Assembly (NCBI RefSeq): GCF_000518605.1
Contig: NZ_JADX01000004.1
Coordinates: 284,885 to 348,884 of the forward strand
Length of the DNA stretch: 64,000 nt
Source: Shewanella fidelis ATCC BAA-318
GTDB taxonomy: Bacteria; Pseudomonadota; Gammaproteobacteria; Enterobacterales; Shewanellaceae
Direction: 5' to 3'
Shown: one piece after another, positions 17,291 through 26,277 of the stretch
Numbering within the stretch: the stretch's first letter is position 1
How the letters are laid out: each line of letters begins with the position of its first letter
Made by a program: the position numbers and the translations under genes
The notes under the pieces: generated by a model
Databases searched by the model: none
The model's input: the letters and a program-made list of their open reading frames with translations, nothing else
Told to the model about the DNA's origin: nothing

Positions 17291-17754
17291 TCACAAGCCA
17301 CCGTAATTTTTTTTGATTGCACTTTTCCACTTGTGAGGAGAACAAACTCCACTTCATTTTGTACTAAGTTCGAGGTTTCACTGCTAGGCTCGCAGTCAAC
17401 CTCTTCACCAAATAGTATATAAAGGCTATAGGATGAAGGTATATCAGCTTTTTTCTCGCCGTTTATTCTTAAATTAAGACCGTTAGAATAAACTAAGCCT
17501 ATATTATTTAAATTAGGAGATTTAAATCCCTCAAACGATTTTTCAGACAACTCCATTTTTACATTATTTATGATGAGTTCGAACTCTGTCATTTCATCTA
17601 AATAATTTGAGCCTCTTTTAGCTGTTAACGTGTAATTGTGATTGCCTTGAAAACCACCTGAAATATTTATTTCATTTGGAGTTAACACAACTGGAGAGCT
17701 TGCCTGTGCAAAAGCGCAGATTATCACCAATGTTAAAAAGATCGCATATTTCAT
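17284..17754 (-). CDS. Hypothetical secreted cassette-borne protein
   Basis: 156 aa with a clear signal peptide (MKYAIFLTLVIICAFAQAS). The mature part is probably an all-beta periplasmic or secreted domain (LTPNEINISGGFQGNHNYTL; VEFVLLTSGKVQSKKITVAC) with cysteines C129 and C154 that could pair. No family recognised. The ATG is seven bases from the attC boundary, leaving no room for a standard ribosome binding site, and TAA overlaps the next attC. It is AT-rich. Confidence 0.65.
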   Translation of the reverse strand: MKYAIFLTLVIICAFAQASSPVVLTPNEINISGGFQGNHNYTLTAKRGSNYLDEMTEFELIINNVKMELSEKSFEGFKSPNLNNIGLVYSNGLNLRINGEKKADIPSSYSLYILFGEEVDCEPSSETSNLVQNEVEFVLLTSGKVQSKKITVACEL

Positions 17755-17760
17755 AGTGAG

Positions 17761-17866
17761 TTATAACGCCCGCATAAGGGGCTGATAATGCTTGGCTATA
17801 CTTGTGCAGCGAAGCGGAACCGAGCCAAGCGTTAGCAGTCCCTTCACTTTATGCTCTTGTTATATT
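17761..17866 (-). repeat. attC-like site a (cassette 1)
   Basis: The best attC of the cluster. On the minus strand it starts TATAACAAGAGC and ends CAGCCCCTTATGCGGGCGTT followed by ATAAC, very close to the terminus of Vibrio-type repeats. The long stem pairs CTAACGCTTGGCT with AGCCAAGCATTAT. The stop codon of the RraB-like ORF lies inside it. Confidence 0.85.
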
Positions 17867-18248
17867 CGCTTTCAAATCCCCAACCATCACTTTTTCCACC
17901 GTATTTAGTTGCTACTTCTGCAAATGTGCTTTCCACATGAGTGATGTTTTCGGGTGTTGGCTCCATAATAACCGAGACATAAACATCGTAGCCTTTTGAA
18001 ACTTCATTTGTATAAATGGCGACTTTGATATTTTCATATGAATTATCTACTTCATAGGCCATTTTTACAGCTGATTCTTCATCTTTAAATAAATGGAAGA
18101 AATCAATTTCATATTCTCGATTTAGGTTTACGCCACGTTCAAGCATGTTTTGTAATACTTGACCATTTTCATCATTGGGGTACTGCATTTCTTTTCCTTG
18201 TGCAGTAAAAGATAGAAGTAGAATAATAATTAAATATATGAAACGCAC
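17844..18248 (-). CDS. RraB-family protein with signal peptide, in a gene cassette
   Basis: 134 aa. Residues ~22-125 fit the RraB (RNase E inhibitor) family: YPNDENGQVLQNMLERGVNL, IDFFHLFKDEESAVKMAYEV, YDVYVSVIMEPTPENITHVE and KYGGKSDGWGFES. Unlike RraB, which acts on RNase E in the cytoplasm, it begins with a hydrophobic export signal (MRFIYLIIILLLSFTAQG). Either the domain works outside the cytoplasm or this is a membrane-anchored variant. It starts at GTG with AGGGA upstream. It is the first cassette of the array as read on the minus strand. Confidence 0.72.
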   Translation of the reverse strand: MRFIYLIIILLLSFTAQGKEMQYPNDENGQVLQNMLERGVNLNREYEIDFFHLFKDEESAVKMAYEVDNSYENIKVAIYTNEVSKGYDVYVSVIMEPTPENITHVESTFAEVATKYGGKSDGWGFESEYNKSIK

Positions 18249-18274
18249 AACCAGTCTTCCCTGCGAATATAACA

Positions 18275-18693
18275 GTGTATTAGGCTGAATTCCGAATAAG
18301 AACAGTTAGCCTAGTTAATCCTATGCGAACAAGGTAACCGTAGATGTCTTTTTAATCAATGCCTTAATGGGTGCCGTCTTGTGAGACTACTGACTCTTCT
18401 GATGGTGAAAACCAGAATTTACTTATTTGTGACGAGATTTGATTTAACTATTGGGGAGAAATCTTTTTTAACAGCCACTTAGCAGTTGTTAACTTTAAAT
18501 TGTTTTCCTTCTTACACCAAAATAATGCTGAAAATTCACAATGCTTGTTATAACTGTTTATATGTACAGCTAGTGTAAAGATGAGGCTATGCATGAGCTT
18601 TCATATTAGGTTTTCTACTAACAAAGGTTCAAATTTGCTACTCAACTCTTGTTGTAGTGAAAATGATTTAGGGGCAAAAGTTAGTCACAAAAC
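18275..18693. other. Gene-free spacer between cassettes and repeat B
   Basis: About 420 bp. An ATATAAC at 18268-18274 could be the recombination boundary of the first cassette. Beyond that I see only AT-rich sequence without ORF, attC, or a recognisable integrase remnant. Confidence 0.5.
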
Positions 18694-18976
18694 TTACAGA
18701 AAACACCTGTCCCCATCGGAGTTGCCGAGGTCATTGAAGACAATCGCGTGAGCGAGGCATGGATGCCGAGATAGCCTCAGGTGAGCCATGGATGGCGAAT
18801 ATGAGGCGATAGCGATTTTCGAAAATGACTGAGGATCAACAACTCCGTTGGGGCGGCAGGGGAGATGCAAGAGGGGATTGCTGTTGATCCCCTTTTGCCC
18901 GAGTGTGAGCTGGAAGCTCACGACCTTTATCAAACGAAGTTTGATTGCTTCAAAGGCCGTAAGGCCTCAAATAAAA
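18694..18976 (-). repeat. String-of-hairpins repeat, copy B (inverted)
   Basis: Read on the minus strand it starts 17 bp after the stop of the GNAT gene. Hairpins are AGGCCTTACGGCCT (18953), ATCAAACTTCGTTTGAT (18929) and GTGAGCTTCCAGCTCAC (18905), then the GGGCAAAAGGGGATC helix, GCCATCCATGGC, GGCATCCATGCC and a terminal AACTCCGATGGGGACAGG. The middle ~130 bp are nearly identical to copy A. The GTGAGCT/AGCTCAC stem differs from copy A (GTGGGAT/ATCCCAC) but remains paired. Confidence 0.8.
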
Positions 18977-18982
18977 CGACAG

Positions 18983-19471
18983 CTATCGTTCAATAGCACC
19001 AGTAAATCCCATTAACACCAACCTCTCATCATCCCCCTGATACTTCAAAAACAACTGCGCAATATCATTGGGTGCTGATGTCACAGCGCTAAACCCATGT
19101 TGTGTGTAAAACCCTTCTAAATGGGCTAGGGCAAAAATGTAAGTTTTGCCATCACAAATAACGGATGCCAGTTCTCGCATCAACTGATGCCCAACACCTT
19201 GGTCACGAAAATCGGGATGCACCAACATGCCGGTTAAAATGGCTAACTGGCCAATAGGTCGAATACGGGCACTGGCAATGATTTTAGAAAGAGTAATGCT
19301 TGAGCAAGAGGCGCCAGAAGAAGATAGTTCAGCGTCGTTAGCCGAAGTGCAGCTCCCTTGGGTTAACACGCAGACAGATTCTTTCTGCAACAAGCGTGCA
19401 TAAGGCAGGTGCTTACGATAGAACTTCTTCACCTCGATACGCTCATCAGGCGCTAACCAAGTTAATTGCAC
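18983..19471 (-). CDS. GNAT acetyltransferase with a low-complexity insert
   Basis: 162 aa, starting MQLTWLAPDERIEVKKFYRK. The acetyl-CoA loop is VHPDFRDQGVGHQLMRELAS, and LEGFYTQHGF is the C-terminal helix-strand. Residues ~33-63 (SVCVLTQGSCTSANDAEL and following) are serine- and cysteine-rich and interrupt the usual beta2-beta3 region. They may be a surface loop or a recent duplication/insertion. It is similar in size to YhbS/PA2578-like acetyltransferases. Substrate unknown. Confidence 0.78.
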   Translation of the reverse strand: MQLTWLAPDERIEVKKFYRKHLPYARLLQKESVCVLTQGSCTSANDAELSSSGASCSSITLSKIIASARIRPIGQLAILTGMLVHPDFRDQGVGHQLMRELASVICDGKTYIFALAHLEGFYTQHGFSAVTSAPNDIAQLFLKYQGDDERLVLMGFTGAIER

Positions 19472-19536
19472 TGTGTAACTACCTCATTCTTAGTCTGTAT
19501 AGAGCTGGAAATATTATGCTGTACATTGATAGTAAT

Positions 19537-19633
19537 CAGAGTGATACAAATGAAGCAAGTATACGCAGCAGGGATGCTGCGGTTAAGCCCTCAGGGATGA
19601 GTTAATGGCGTCTTGCGTAGTTGTGTCACTCTG
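19537..19633. repeat. Palindromic extragenic element
   Basis: CAGAGTGATACAA (19537) and TTGTGTCACTCTG (19621) are inverted repeats bracketing an inner hairpin CGCAGCA-GGGA-TGCTGCG (19564-19581) and GCCCTCAGGGATGAG. The 311-bp gap between the GNAT gene and metK holds nothing else apart from the metK terminator. Confidence 0.5.
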
Positions 19634-19716
19634 ATACACAACTTAATATTGCTAATAGCAGACACAACGACGATTGTTTGCCGTCCATGGCAACTCGTCA
19701 TAAATGTTCCAGACAT

Positions 19717-19743
19717 AAAAAAACCGCCCTTAGGCGGTTTTTA
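19717..19743 (-). terminator. Intrinsic terminator of metK
   Basis: AAAAAACCGCC-CTTA-GGCGGTTTTT has T runs on both strands. It lies 40 bp past the metK stop on the minus strand. Confidence 0.9.
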
Positions 19744-19782
19744 TTAGCGTTGAACCAGCAACGCCTTAGCAATCGATAACGA

Positions 19783-20937
19783 TTACAGACCAGCGTCAGC
19801 GCGTAGTGCGTCAACCTTGTCTGTTGCTTCCCATGGGAACTCGTTACGACCAAAGTGACCGTATGCTGCAGTCGCTTGGTAGATTGGACGAGCTAGGTTC
19901 AACATTTCTGTTAGACCGTATGGGCGTAGGTCGAAGTGACGACGTACTAGATCGATTAGTAGCTCTTCAGCAACTTTAGCAGTACCGAAAGTTTCGATGC
20001 TGATTGATGTAGGCTCTGCCACACCAATTGCGTAAGACACTTGGATCTCACAACGGTCAGCTAGGCCAGCTGCAACGATGTTTTTCGCTACGTAACGTGC
20101 TGCGTATGCTGCACTACGGTCAACTTTTGATGGATCTTTACCAGAGAAAGCACCACCACCGTGACGCGCCATACCACCGTATGTGTCAACGATGATCTTA
20201 CGACCTGTTAGACCACAGTCACCTACTGGACCACCGATAACAAAACGGCCAGTTGGGTTGATGAAGTATTTAGTGTCTTTAGATAACCATTTAGCCGGTA
20301 ATACTGGCTTGATGATGGTTTCCATTACACCTTCAATTAGGTCTGCTTGAGTTACATCTTCGCTGTGCTGTGTAGATAGAACTACCGCATCGATACCAGC
20401 AATGCTGCCGTCGCTGTTGTATGCAAAAGTAACTTGGCTTTTCGCATCTGGGCGTAACCAAGGCAATGTTTTGTCTTTACGTACTTCAGACTGACGCTTT
20501 ACTAGCATGTGCGAGTAAGTGATAGGTGCAGGCATGAATACGTCAGTTTCGTTGTTGGCATAACCAAACATTAGACCTTGGTCACCAGCGCCTTGCTCTT
20601 TAGGATCAGCACGGTCAACACCTTGGTTGATGTCAGGAGACTGCTTACCAATCACGTTTAGGATTGCACAAGAATCTGCATCAAAGCCCATGTCTGAGTG
20701 AGTGTAGCCAATGTCACGTACTGTTTTACGGGTGATCTCTTCGATATCAACCCAAGCAGAAGTGGTGATTTCGCCGCCAACCATAACCATGCCAGTTTTG
20801 ACATAAGTTTCGCATGCTACACGAGCTTTTGGATCTTGCTCCAAAATTGCGTCAAGTACCGCATCAGAAATCTGATCGGCGATTTTATCTGGATGACCTT
20901 CTGAGACCGACTCAGAGGTAAACAAGTGCTTTGCCAT
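19783..20937 (-). CDS. metK: S-adenosylmethionine synthetase
   Basis: Makes S-adenosylmethionine from methionine and ATP; cytoplasmic homotetramer. 384 aa, the family's usual length. All three signature blocks are present: [14 protein letters not shown] at the N-terminus, the adenine-loop hexapeptide GAGDQG, and the phosphate-binding [19 protein letters not shown]. Transcribed alone on the minus strand, divergent from tkt. A candidate MetJ operator lies 37-60 bp before its ATG. Confidence 0.98.
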   Translation of the reverse strand: MAKHLFTSESVSEGHPDKIADQISDAVLDAILEQDPKARVACETYVKTGMVMVGGEITTSAWVDIEEITRKTVRDIGYTHSDMGFDADSCAILNVIGKQSPDINQGVDRADPKEQGAGDQGLMFGYANNETDVFMPAPITYSHMLVKRQSEVRKDKTLPWLRPDAKSQVTFAYNSDGSIAGIDAVVLSTQHSEDVTQADLIEGVMETIIKPVLPAKWLSKDTKYFINPTGRFVIGGPVGDCGLTGRKIIVDTYGGMARHGGGAFSGKDPSKVDRSAAYAARYVAKNIVAAGLADRCEIQVSYAIGVAEPTSISIETFGTAKVAEELLIDLVRRHFDLRPYGLTEMLNLARPIYQATAAYGHFGRNEFPWEATDKVDALRADAGL

Positions 20938-20973
20938 GATGGAAAATCTCGTCTTTATACAATTCGAATATGT

Positions 20974-20997
20974 AGAAGTATCTACATCTAGACGGCT
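20974..20997 (-). promoter_or_regulatory. Candidate MetJ operator (three met boxes) upstream of metK
   Basis: Three adjoining octamers, AGAAGTAT, CTACATCT and AGACGGCT, match the met-box consensus AGACGTCT at 6, 5 and 7 of 8 positions. MetJ binds tandem met boxes with SAM as corepressor, and metK is a standard member of its regulon in gammaproteobacteria. Position and spacing fit; binding itself is inferred. Confidence 0.65.
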
Positions 20998-21440
20998 ATT
21001 CTAGTGGAAAATGGCCTTGATAACACCCCCTTCGCTAAATTTTGTGCGGTCTCTCGCGCTATTTATTTTATAGGTGCATCATGAATGTAATTTATGATTA
21101 CGTCTATCTAGCTGTAATTATTACTGATTTACAGATTAAGCTAAGCAGTGTTCTGTACAAAAAAAGATAAAAATTTAGCTTTTTTGCTTCGATTTCAGCG
21201 CTAAACAGCAACGAGGATAAACTTAAGCACTAATATTAGCTTAGTTAAAATTGTACAAGCTTTATTCAAGCTGGTTGTAAGTAACAATATTTTTAATTGT
21301 TGGTGAATTAAATTTGCGTCCTACAGCCTAGTAGGCGAAAATATGGCTCCCTAATTTGTGTGTGGAGGGAGAGTGGCTATAAAGCTACCGCCTTTCACTC
21401 AATCTAAGCCTCAAAACCTCAAAAACAAGCAGGAGAGAGC
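20998..21440 (+). promoter_or_regulatory. Leader region of tkt
   Basis: AT-rich divergent promoter region of over 400 bp. AGGAGAGAGC just before the tkt ATG is a strong ribosome binding site. I see no riboswitch or clear operator for tkt. Confidence 0.4.
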
Positions 21441-23432
21441 ATGTCATCTCGTAAAGAACTCGCAAACGCAATCCGCGCACTGACCATGGATGCTGTTCAA
21501 AAAGCCAATTCAGGTCACCCAGGTGCACCAATGGGGATGGCTGATATTGCTGAAGTGCTATGGAATGATTTCCTAAAGCACAACCCTAACAACCCTGACT
21601 GGGTTGATCGTGACCGCTTTATTCTTTCTAACGGTCATGGCTCTATGCTTATCTACTCTTTGCTACACCTAACAGGTTATGCATTGCCAATGGAAGAGTT
21701 GAAAAACTTCCGTCAGCTTCACTCTAAAACACCAGGTCACCCTGAATACGGTTACACACCAGGTGTTGAAACCACCACTGGTCCATTAGGTGCTGGTATC
21801 AGTAACGCAGTAGGTATGGCGATTGCTGAAAAGACATTGGCTGCACAGTTCAACAAGCCTGGTCATGACATCGTTGATCACTTCACATACTGCTTCCTAG
21901 GTGATGGCTGTTTGATGGAAGGTATCTCTCATGAAGCATGTTCATTAGCAGGAACTCTAGGTCTTGGTAAGCTAATCGCATTCTGGGATGACAACGGTAT
22001 CTCTATCGACGGTCACGTAGAAGGCTGGTTCACTGATGATACGCCTAAGCGTTTTGAGTCTTACGGCTGGCACGTAATTGCTAACGTAGACGGTCACGAC
22101 AGCGACGCGATTCGCGCAGCTATCGAAGAAGCTAAGTCAGTTACTGACAAGCCAACAATGATCTGCTGCAAAACCACTATCGGTTTCGGTTCTCCAAACA
22201 AGTCTGGTAGCCATGACTGTCACGGCGCGCCACTAGGTGATGCTGAAATCGCTGCTGCACGTGAATTCCTAGGTTGGAACCACGCTGCATTTGAGATCCC
22301 TGAAAACGTATATGCGGGTTGGGATGCTAAAGAAGCGGGCGCTGCTCGTGAAGCAAGCTGGAATGAGAAGTTCGCTGCTTATGAAGCTGCCTTCCCAGAA
22401 TTGGCTGCAGAATACAAGCGCCGCGTAATCACGGGTGAGCTACCAGCTGACTTTGAAGAAAAAGCACAAGCTTTCATTCAAGAGTGCCAAGATAAAGCTG
22501 AAGGTATTGCTAGCCGTAAAGCATCACAAAATGCGATTGGTGCATTTGGTGCAATCCTACCTGAAATGTTAGGTGGCTCAGCTGACCTTGCGGGTTCTAA
22601 CCTAACGCTTTGGTCTGGTTCTAAAGGTATCCAAGACGATCCTGCTGGTAACTACATTTTCTACGGCGTACGTGAATTTGGTATGAGCGGTATCATGAAC
22701 GGTGCATCACTTCACGGTGGTTTCATCAACTACGGCGCAACTTTCATGATGTTCATGGAGTACGCACGTAACGCTGTTCGTATGTCAGCATTAATGGGCA
22801 TTCAAAACATCTTCGTTTACACCCATGACTCTATCGGTCAAGGTGAAGATGGTCCTACTCACCAGCCAGTTGAGCAGTTAGCTAACCTACGTATGACACC
22901 AAACATGAACGTATGGCGTCCATGTGATGCGGCAGAAACTGCAGTATCTTGGAAGAATGCGATTGAGCGTCGTAACGCGCCTACCTCGCTAGTATTTAGC
23001 CGTCAAAACCTACCAGCACAAGCACGTACTGCTGAGCAGTTAGCAAACGTAGCTAAAGGTGGTTATGTACTAAGTGATTGCGCTGGCACGCCAGATCTAA
23101 TCCTTATTGCAACAGGTTCTGAAGTACAGCTAGCACTTGATTCTGCTGCTGCATTAACTGAGCAAGGCAAGCAAGTACGTGTGGTTTCTATGCCATCAAC
23201 TAACGAGTTCGACAAGCAAGACGCAGCTTATAAAGAATCAGTACTACCAAGTGCTGTAACTAAGCGTGTTGCAATTGAAGCGGCTCATGTTGACTACTGG
23301 TACAAGTACGTTGGCTTTGGTGGTGCTGTTGTTGGTATGACTACCTTCGGCGAATCTGCTCCAGGCGGCGACTTGATGAAGCACTTCGGCTTCACGGTTG
23401 AAAACGTTGTTGCAACTGCTAACGCTCTATAA
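21441..23432 (+). CDS. tkt: Transketolase
   Basis: Thiamine-diphosphate enzyme that moves two-carbon units between sugar phosphates in the pentose phosphate pathway; 663 aa, standard length. The N-terminal [20 protein letters not shown] carries the active-site His. [18 protein letters not shown] through DDNGIS is the TPP-Mg site. [17 protein letters not shown] is the transketolase signature in the pyrimidine domain. The strong AGGAG ribosome binding site suits a highly expressed gene. It leads the tkt-epd-pgk-fba series. Confidence 0.98.
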   Translation: MSSRKELANAIRALTMDAVQKANSGHPGAPMGMADIAEVLWNDFLKHNPNNPDWVDRDRFILSNGHGSMLIYSLLHLTGYALPMEELKNFRQLHSKTPGHPEYGYTPGVETTTGPLGAGISNAVGMAIAEKTLAAQFNKPGHDIVDHFTYCFLGDGCLMEGISHEACSLAGTLGLGKLIAFWDDNGISIDGHVEGWFTDDTPKRFESYGWHVIANVDGHDSDAIRAAIEEAKSVTDKPTMICCKTTIGFGSPNKSGSHDCHGAPLGDAEIAAAREFLGWNHAAFEIPENVYAGWDAKEAGAAREASWNEKFAAYEAAFPELAAEYKRRVITGELPADFEEKAQAFIQECQDKAEGIASRKASQNAIGAFGAILPEMLGGSADLAGSNLTLWSGSKGIQDDPAGNYIFYGVREFGMSGIMNGASLHGGFINYGATFMMFMEYARNAVRMSALMGIQNIFVYTHDSIGQGEDGPTHQPVEQLANLRMTPNMNVWRPCDAAETAVSWKNAIERRNAPTSLVFSRQNLPAQARTAEQLANVAKGGYVLSDCAGTPDLILIATGSEVQLALDSAAALTEQGKQVRVVSMPSTNEFDKQDAAYKESVLPSAVTKRVAIEAAHVDYWYKYVGFGGAVVGMTTFGESAPGGDLMKHFGFTVENVVATANAL

Positions 23433-23567
23433 TCGGTTAGCATGTTAAAGCAAGCGATACATCGGCAAGTCATTCGAGTTTTACAACCGAAAAATTTAGT
23501 TGATGTATCGCGCTATCGCTCAACGATACAGAATATTTGTTTAAGTATGTTTAAACTTAAACTTTTA

Positions 23568-23610
23568 TGATACAACGGCTTACCTATTGAGGTAGGCCGT
23601 TGTTGTATCA
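23568..23610 (+). terminator. Long hairpin between tkt and epd
   Basis: TGATACAACGGCTTACCT pairs with AGGTAGGCCGTTGTTGTATCA over about 18 bp with small bulges and an ATTG loop. There is no T run, and the epd gene follows 33 bp later. It is more likely an mRNA-end or attenuating structure within the operon than a full terminator. Confidence 0.5.
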
Positions 23611-23642
23611 CCAACTAGCTGTTAAAGGAAGATTAAGCTTAC

Positions 23643-24665
23643 ATGATCAGAGTCGCTATAAATGGCTACGGCCGCATTGGTCGCTCAATTCTTCGTGCTG
23701 TGTATGAATCTGCAAAGCGCGATCGCATTCAGATTGTGGCGATTAACGAGTTGGCAAAACCAGAAGCGATGCTTCATTTAACTCAGTACGACACCACCCA
23801 TGGTCGTTTCCATACCGAGGTAAAGCTCGAAGATCAGCATATGCTTATCGGCGATGACGCCATCAAGCTGTTGCATGAGCCGGATCCTGAAAACCTACCT
23901 TGGCAAGAGTTAGGTATAGATATTGTTTATGAAGCGACGGGCGTCATTAACAGTAGAGATGAGTGTGAGGCGCACATAAAAGCAGGCGCTAAACAAGTGC
24001 TCATCAGCCATCCATCATCCCATGATGTTGATGCCACCATAGTTTATGGTGTGAACCACCTATTATTGCAAGCTGAGCATACTGTGGTATCCAATGCTTC
24101 TTGCACCACTAACTGCATCGTGCCAGTGATTGATGTTTTAGATAGACACTTTGGCGTTAAAAGTGGCGCCATCACCACAATCCACTCGGCAATGAATGAC
24201 CAACAGGTTATTGATGCATACCATGATGATTTACGTCGAACCCGTGCTGCAGGGCAATCGATTATCCCGGTTGATACCAAACTTGCCCGTGGTATCGAGC
24301 GTATTTTGCCGCACATGAAAGACAAGTTTGAAGCCATCTCTGTGCGGGTGCCTACGGTTAATGTCACAGCAATCGATCTTTCCGTGACGCTTAATAAACG
24401 CGTCGACATCGATACAGTTAACCGAGTGCTTAAACAAGCAACTGAAGGCTCTTTCTCTGGCGTTGTTGGTTTTACTAATGCGCCTTTAGTCTCTTGCGAT
24501 TTTAATCATGATCCACGCTCGAGCATTGTCGATGGCACTCAAACCCGAGTCAGTGATGGTCATTTAGTGAAGTTATTACTCTGGTGCGATAACGAGTGGG
24601 GTTTTGCTAACCGCATGCTCGATACCAGTTTAGAGATGATCCGCGCAGTACGCGAAGCGCAATAA
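23643..24665 (+). CDS. epd: D-erythrose-4-phosphate dehydrogenase
   Basis: NAD-dependent enzyme oxidising erythrose 4-phosphate to 4-phosphoerythronate, the first step of the DXP-dependent pyridoxal phosphate pathway; 340 aa. It is a GAPDH relative: [13 protein letters not shown] binds NAD, and Cys154 in NASCTTNC is the nucleophile. Epd rather than GapA is supported by [34 protein letters not shown] and by its place between tkt and pgk, as in E. coli. Tkt makes and consumes its substrate. Confidence 0.94.
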   Translation: MIRVAINGYGRIGRSILRAVYESAKRDRIQIVAINELAKPEAMLHLTQYDTTHGRFHTEVKLEDQHMLIGDDAIKLLHEPDPENLPWQELGIDIVYEATGVINSRDECEAHIKAGAKQVLISHPSSHDVDATIVYGVNHLLLQAEHTVVSNASCTTNCIVPVIDVLDRHFGVKSGAITTIHSAMNDQQVIDAYHDDLRRTRAAGQSIIPVDTKLARGIERILPHMKDKFEAISVRVPTVNVTAIDLSVTLNKRVDIDTVNRVLKQATEGSFSGVVGFTNAPLVSCDFNHDPRSSIVDGTQTRVSDGHLVKLLLWCDNEWGFANRMLDTSLEMIRAVREAQ

Positions 24666-24800
24666 GGGTTAACCCATTTTGATGCTGACTGAGTCTTGCT
24701 GAGCCTGACCCCGTCAGCGGTTTAGCTGTTTGAACAAGCTTTTACTTTAGAATTTAACTTTAATTTTTAACTTTAACTTAGATAGTAAGGAAGCATAAAC

Positions 24801-25976
24801 ATGGCGATTCTTAATATGCAAGATCTTGATCTTCAAGGTAAGCGCGTGCTTATTCGTGAAGATCTTAACGTACCTGTAAAAGACGGCGTGGTGACGAGCG
24901 ACGCACGTCTACGCGCATCTCTACCGACGATTAAGCTAGCACTTGAAAAAGGCGCTGCAGTAATGGTGATGTCACACCTTGGTCGTCCAACAGAAGGCGA
25001 ATTCAATGCCGAGTTCTCAATGCAGCCTGTGGTTGATTACCTGACGAATGCACTTGATTGCAATGTGCGTCTAGCAGCTGACTACCTTGATGGTATTGAA
25101 GTGGCTGTGGGTGAAGTGGTTGTGTTCGAAAACGTACGTTTTAATGTAGGTGAGAAGAAAAACGACGAAGCACTTTCTAAGAAGATGGCTGCACTTTGTG
25201 ATGTATACGTAATGGATGCATTCGGTACCGCGCACCGCGCTCAAGCATCTACTCACGGTGTAGGCCTTCATGCGCCAATCGCTTGTGCAGGTCCACTGCT
25301 TGCAGGTGAGCTTGCAGCGCTGGGTAAAGCACTTGATAACCCTGCTCGCCCAATGGTTGCAATTGTTGGTGGCTCTAAAGTGTCAACTAAGCTAACGGTA
25401 CTTGAAAGCCTTTCAACTAAGGTTGACCAACTTGTAGTGGGTGGCGGCATTGCTAACACTTTCGTTGCTGCAGCAGGCCACAAAGTGGGTAAGTCACTTT
25501 ATGAAGCTGACCTTATTGAAGAGGCTAAGCGCCTCGTTGCCAATGCACAAAGCCGTGGTGGTGATATTCCAGTACCAACAGATGTTGTTGTAGCTGGCGA
25601 ATTTAGCCCTACAGCCGCTGCGACACTAAAAGATGTTAGCGCCGTATCTGATAGCGATATGATTTTTGATATCGGTCCTGATAGCGCTGAAGCCTTGGCT
25701 GAAATCATCAAAAATGCTGGCACAGTTGTATGGAACGGCCCTGTAGGTGTATTTGAATTTGACCAATTCGGTGAAGGTACTAAGCGTATTGCTCAGGCCA
25801 TCGCAGAATCAAATGCATTTTCTATTGCTGGTGGCGGCGACACTCTTGCAGCAGTCGACAAATATGATATTGCTGACAAAGTGTCTTATATTTCAACAGG
25901 TGGCGGTGCTTTCCTTGAGTTTTTAGAAGGTAAAGAACTACCAGCAGTTGCTATGCTTGAAAGCCGTGGTCAGTAA
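24801..25976 (+). CDS. pgk: Phosphoglycerate kinase
   Basis: Interconverts 1,3-bisphosphoglycerate and 3-phosphoglycerate with ATP formation; monomeric cytoplasmic enzyme of 391 aa. [15 protein letters not shown] is the N-terminal signature, [10 protein letters not shown] the substrate-binding region, [19 protein letters not shown] the hinge, and [16 protein letters not shown] the nucleotide-binding end. AAGGAAG precedes the ATG. It lies 135 bp after epd and 301 bp before fba. Confidence 0.98.
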   Translation: MAILNMQDLDLQGKRVLIREDLNVPVKDGVVTSDARLRASLPTIKLALEKGAAVMVMSHLGRPTEGEFNAEFSMQPVVDYLTNALDCNVRLAADYLDGIEVAVGEVVVFENVRFNVGEKKNDEALSKKMAALCDVYVMDAFGTAHRAQASTHGVGLHAPIACAGPLLAGELAALGKALDNPARPMVAIVGGSKVSTKLTVLESLSTKVDQLVVGGGIANTFVAAAGHKVGKSLYEADLIEEAKRLVANAQSRGGDIPVPTDVVVAGEFSPTAAATLKDVSAVSDSDMIFDIGPDSAEALAEIIKNAGTVVWNGPVGVFEFDQFGEGTKRIAQAIAESNAFSIAGGGDTLAAVDKYDIADKVSYISTGGGAFLEFLEGKELPAVAMLESRGQ

Positions 25977-26021
25977 TTTATTACAAATTAGGCGCAAGCT
26001 TACAAAATAATTACCAAACTG

Positions 26022-26076
26022 TTTGTTGGCGGGCTTTAAATCGACATTTGTCGGGGTTACACTAGCCGCCAACAAA
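26022..26076. other. Branched hairpin between pgk and fba
   Basis: TTTGTTGGCGG pairs with CCGCCAACAAA (11 bp) and encloses a small hairpin CGAC-ATTT-GTCG. It lies 45 bp after the pgk stop in a 301-bp gap. It lacks a T run on the plus strand, so it may be an RNA-processing or 3'-end-stabilising element rather than a classical terminator. Confidence 0.5.
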
Positions 26077-26277
26077 AATAGTGCTGTAAACGGCGTATAA
26101 CAGCAACAATAACAAGCCTATAAAAAAGCTGTGATGACGCTGTGCAAAATACTCAAACTGAAAAAGTAACCGCTGTAGCGTTAGTCTTTTTGTAATACTG
26201 ACAACGTTAGAGCATAAAAATCCATCCAAACGATAGTGACCTTGGTGAGGCGACTCACCCTATTATTGGAGTAAAAA

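Noticed and set aside
18694-18933. 79-codon minus-strand ORF in repeat copy B
   Set aside because: Same repeat-derived frame as in copy A; conservation reflects the repeat, not a protein.
24044-24409. 121-codon minus-strand ORF
   Set aside because: Antisense shadow of epd.
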